From assembly GCF_049306965.1 (NCBI RefSeq), contig NC_133176.1, forward strand, positions 25,955,001-26,019,000: a DNA stretch of 64,000 nt, read 5' to 3'. Source of the DNA: Danio rerio (Eukaryota > Chordata > Actinopteri > Cypriniformes > Danionidae). The translations under genes and the position numbers were made by a program. Under the pieces are notes generated by a model. It was not told the origin of the DNA. It did no database searches and was given only the letters and a program-made list of their open reading frames with translations. How positions within the stretch are numbered: position 1 is the stretch's first letter; the number at the start of each line of letters is the position of its first letter. This document shows, piece after piece, positions 61,812-64,000 of the stretch.

Positions 61812-62954
61812 GACTCTTTTAAACTTATTTGTGCTGTCTTTACTAACCTGCTCGTACATCACTCACATGCTTTGTTCAATTTTATTGGGAACTTTTTTTT
61901 CCCTAATTTTTAAACTGCAAATAGCACTGTGTAATTGAAGTGACTTTTTTGATAAGACCGTTTAAACTCCCTCAGATGTTTGTCTATTGACTAACGCCTC
62001 TGGTTACTCTGTATAGATGAGACTAGTGTTGACTGGGAGTGCTTATCTTGCTGGATCTTTCTTTTTTGTCCTCATTCTATTGTAGCTTTTATTACTGAAT
62101 TTTTATTTATTTATTTTTTTTTTCCTTCCCTCCCCTCTTTGTAAAAAAATTTAAACTGATTCCATTCGCCACATCTGCGCTGCTTCCACTGAAGGTAACA
62201 ACTTGCACACTAACTGTTACCTGGTGCAATATGTCTAGCTATAGGAGGGCTCTAAAATCTGCCAGAGCTGAGCACCTCCTCAAACTGATAGAAAATAATA
62301 ATTCCTAGATTTTTGATTAATTTTTTTTTTCAGTGAGTTTTCAAAATAGGCTTCAAACAGAAAATAGATCATTTCTAATGCAAACTCACAGCGTTTATGT
62401 AGTTTTGTTTCTGTTAGATCAAAAACAGCTACCATTGTCATTTACTCTAAAATAATTCTGTAGGCTTATCTATCTTTTATAAATTACATTTTACACAATT
62501 CTGTCATTACAGTTTTTTTGGATTGCTTAAGCACGATTTTCAAAACAGGGCCCGTGTTTTTTAAAACAGTACACACAATTAACACAACCACACACCCAAT
62601 TAGCAAAACATTACAGATCCTTTGCATAATTAAACACTCTTATAAAAACTATAGACTTATGTTTAAAAACCACACTTTTTTTTACCATAGAAACACACAT
62701 TTTCATATTTACTATACACTGTTTGCACGAGTTACACACTGCTGTGATAAACCTAAAACACTTTTAGCATTTCTGCTTCCTTATGATTAGAGTAGGCTAC
62801 CATCAACAAAGTACAAATATAAAGTAAATTCACGAAACACTACTCAAGAACAATGTTGCACCTTGAAGAAACTCATCTATTCCTCAACATGTCCAACATG
62901 TTGGCATGAAGATTCAAAGTACAGTAACATGTCACTTTACGTATTGAACTGTAA
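61812..62954. other. Gene-free stretch after copy 3
   Basis: AT-rich sequence with one short LINE-derived piece (62220-62310). The 90-codon open frame at 62518-62790 has no recognisable product. Confidence 0.5.
62220..62310 (+). mobile_element. LINE fragment (endonuclease/RT linker region)
   Basis: The frame reads SYRRALKSARAEHLLKLIEN, which resembles the linker between endonuclease and RT in fish L2/CR1-like LINE ORF2 proteins. It ends in a stop after about 25 residues. The match is from memory and short. Confidence 0.4.
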
Positions 62955-63789
62955 GTTAGACATTGTCTCTTCGCCTAGCTGGATCTGGCATGAGAATTAT
63001 CAATTGCAATGTTGTCCTTAGCAAGACACCTTGGAAAGAAGTGTCTTGAATGTACAATCTTGTATTGCTGCTACCTCCATCTGGTCACAGGCCTCCTCCA
63101 TGGCTTGGATGAGGGGTACCTCAGCTTGGAGACGAAGATCATATACTTTCCACCACCATGCTGAGAAAAACTCTTCAATAAGGATGAGGAATGAGAGTAT
63201 GGTGGAAGATATACATGTAGGACGGTAAAATGTGGATGTTGCTGAAACCAGTTCTGAACCAGAGCAGAATGGTGGAAAGACACCATGTCCCAGACAACAA
63301 TGTATTGCGTATGATCGATTTCATTTGCTGCTGTTATGTTGTGCAATTGGTCCAAGAATGTAAGTATATGTGCTGTGTTGTAAGGGCCTATATGGGCATG
63401 GCAGTGGAGGACCCCATTCTTTGTAATGGCTGCACAGAGTGTTACTGTATATTTCCCCCATGTTGCCCTGGGACATTGACTATAGCCCTGTGGCCAATGA
63501 TGTTTCTTCTACTCCGTGTTCTTGTCAGGTTGAACACACCATCATCTACGTAAGCAAACTCATGCTAGATCTCCTCTCCATCCATTTGTAAAACTACCTG
63601 AAGAACAGTGTCAGGCAAAATTGTGTAGTTCAGTGTAGATCTAGTATTACAGTACAGTAAAAGATACTGTAATGAGACAGAATGCCAGATCACACTGCTA
63701 AAGTGAATACACACCTCTGCATAATCATGCCACAATCTTTTCACCTTTTCGAAATTGTGCTCGAAAGGCACTCCATAAATTTGCTTCAT

Positions 63790-63790
<1 letters not shown>
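62955..63790 (-). pseudogene. Broken IS630/Tc1-superfamily transposase gene with an intron
   Basis: Minus-strand pieces in order: KQIYGVPFEHNFEKVKRLWH (from about 63786), MDGEE, FAYVDDGVFNLTRTR, IIGHRAIVNVPGQ, GPYNTAHILTFLDQLHNI, VVWDMVSFHHSALVQNWFQQ, YLPPYS, EEFFSAW and PLIQAMEEACDQME. This is the DDE_3-type transposase seen in many fish. A likely intron (63598-63714, GTGTGT to TTCTTCAG) separates the first two pieces. The frame is broken by stops (after MDGEEI near 63565 and after GGNIQ near 63437) and by frameshifts between LPPYS and EEFFSAW and again near the C terminus. The second catalytic Asp (VVWD) is present. The N-terminal part is cut off by an (AT)n run. Confidence 0.8.

Positions 63791-63796
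<6 letters not shown>

Positions 63797-63861
<65 letters not shown>
63797..63861. repeat. (AT)n microsatellite followed by poly-T
   Basis: About 65 bp of AT dinucleotides, then a T run. The Ile-Tyr open frame here is an artefact. Confidence 0.95.
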
Positions 63862-63877
<16 letters not shown>

Positions 63878-64000
63878 AATTATTATTTTTTTATGGTGTG
63901 TGACAGTATTGATATTGAGACCTGATGGTTTTCATTGAAACTGGCATTTTATAGTGCTTAAACACCTGATTGATGTGTCTACAATAAATCAAACTAGTGT

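Overview
The window is vertebrate nuclear DNA from a cyprinid fish, most likely zebrafish (Danio rerio) or a close relative. Reasons: at least nine copies or pieces of the DANA-type tRNA-derived SINE, dense short inverted-repeat DNA transposons of zebrafish type, long intron-containing genes, GT-AG splice sites and AATAAA poly(A) signals. There is no bacterial-style gene packing, and most short open reading frames are accidents inside repeats.

Layout. (1) 1-5992 is a young-looking, apparently whole Gmr1-like Ty3/gypsy LTR retrotransposon on the minus strand. Its integrase lies before its reverse transcriptase. It probably sits in the first coding intron of lrba. (2) 13036-13167 (minus) is the first coding exon of lrba, with a CpG-rich 5' region carrying a perfect NRF1 palindrome. 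(3) 18926-22974 (plus) is a complete six-exon rps3a. The head-to-head lrba/rps3a pair matches the arrangement known in mammals. (4) 25491-30903 (plus) is a nine-exon Pim-like Ser/Thr kinase gene whose N-terminal part contains a duplicated phase-1 exon module. (5) 33490-41297 is three TIR-bearing elements nested like Russian dolls, each with its own array of short subterminal motifs. (6) 41298-46520 is a pile-up of a broken Tc1 element with another element inside it, SINE pieces, a decayed LINE-type ORF1 (coiled coil, SGNH hydrolase, 36-bp minisatellite) and microsatellites. (7) 46616-61811 is a tandem array of three intact eight-exon genes derived from quinoid dihydropteridine reductase (QDPR/DHPR). 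(8) The right edge holds a LINE fragment and a broken IS630/Tc1-superfamily transposase gene.

The most interesting content is the QDPR-derived trio. Each copy starts just below a TATAAATA box. Each has a 28-nt first exon that splices in frame to give a hydrophobic leader resembling a signal peptide, absent from ordinary QDPR. All three have Phe at the catalytic Tyr and Gln at an active-site Trp; copies 2 and 3 also lack the Asp that anchors NADH. The frames, lengths (257 aa each) and splice sites are all preserved. I infer a tandem family of secreted or ER-targeted, probably non-classical SDR proteins. Transposon insertions shared or not shared between the copies suggest copy 1 split off first and copies 2 and 3 are younger duplicates.
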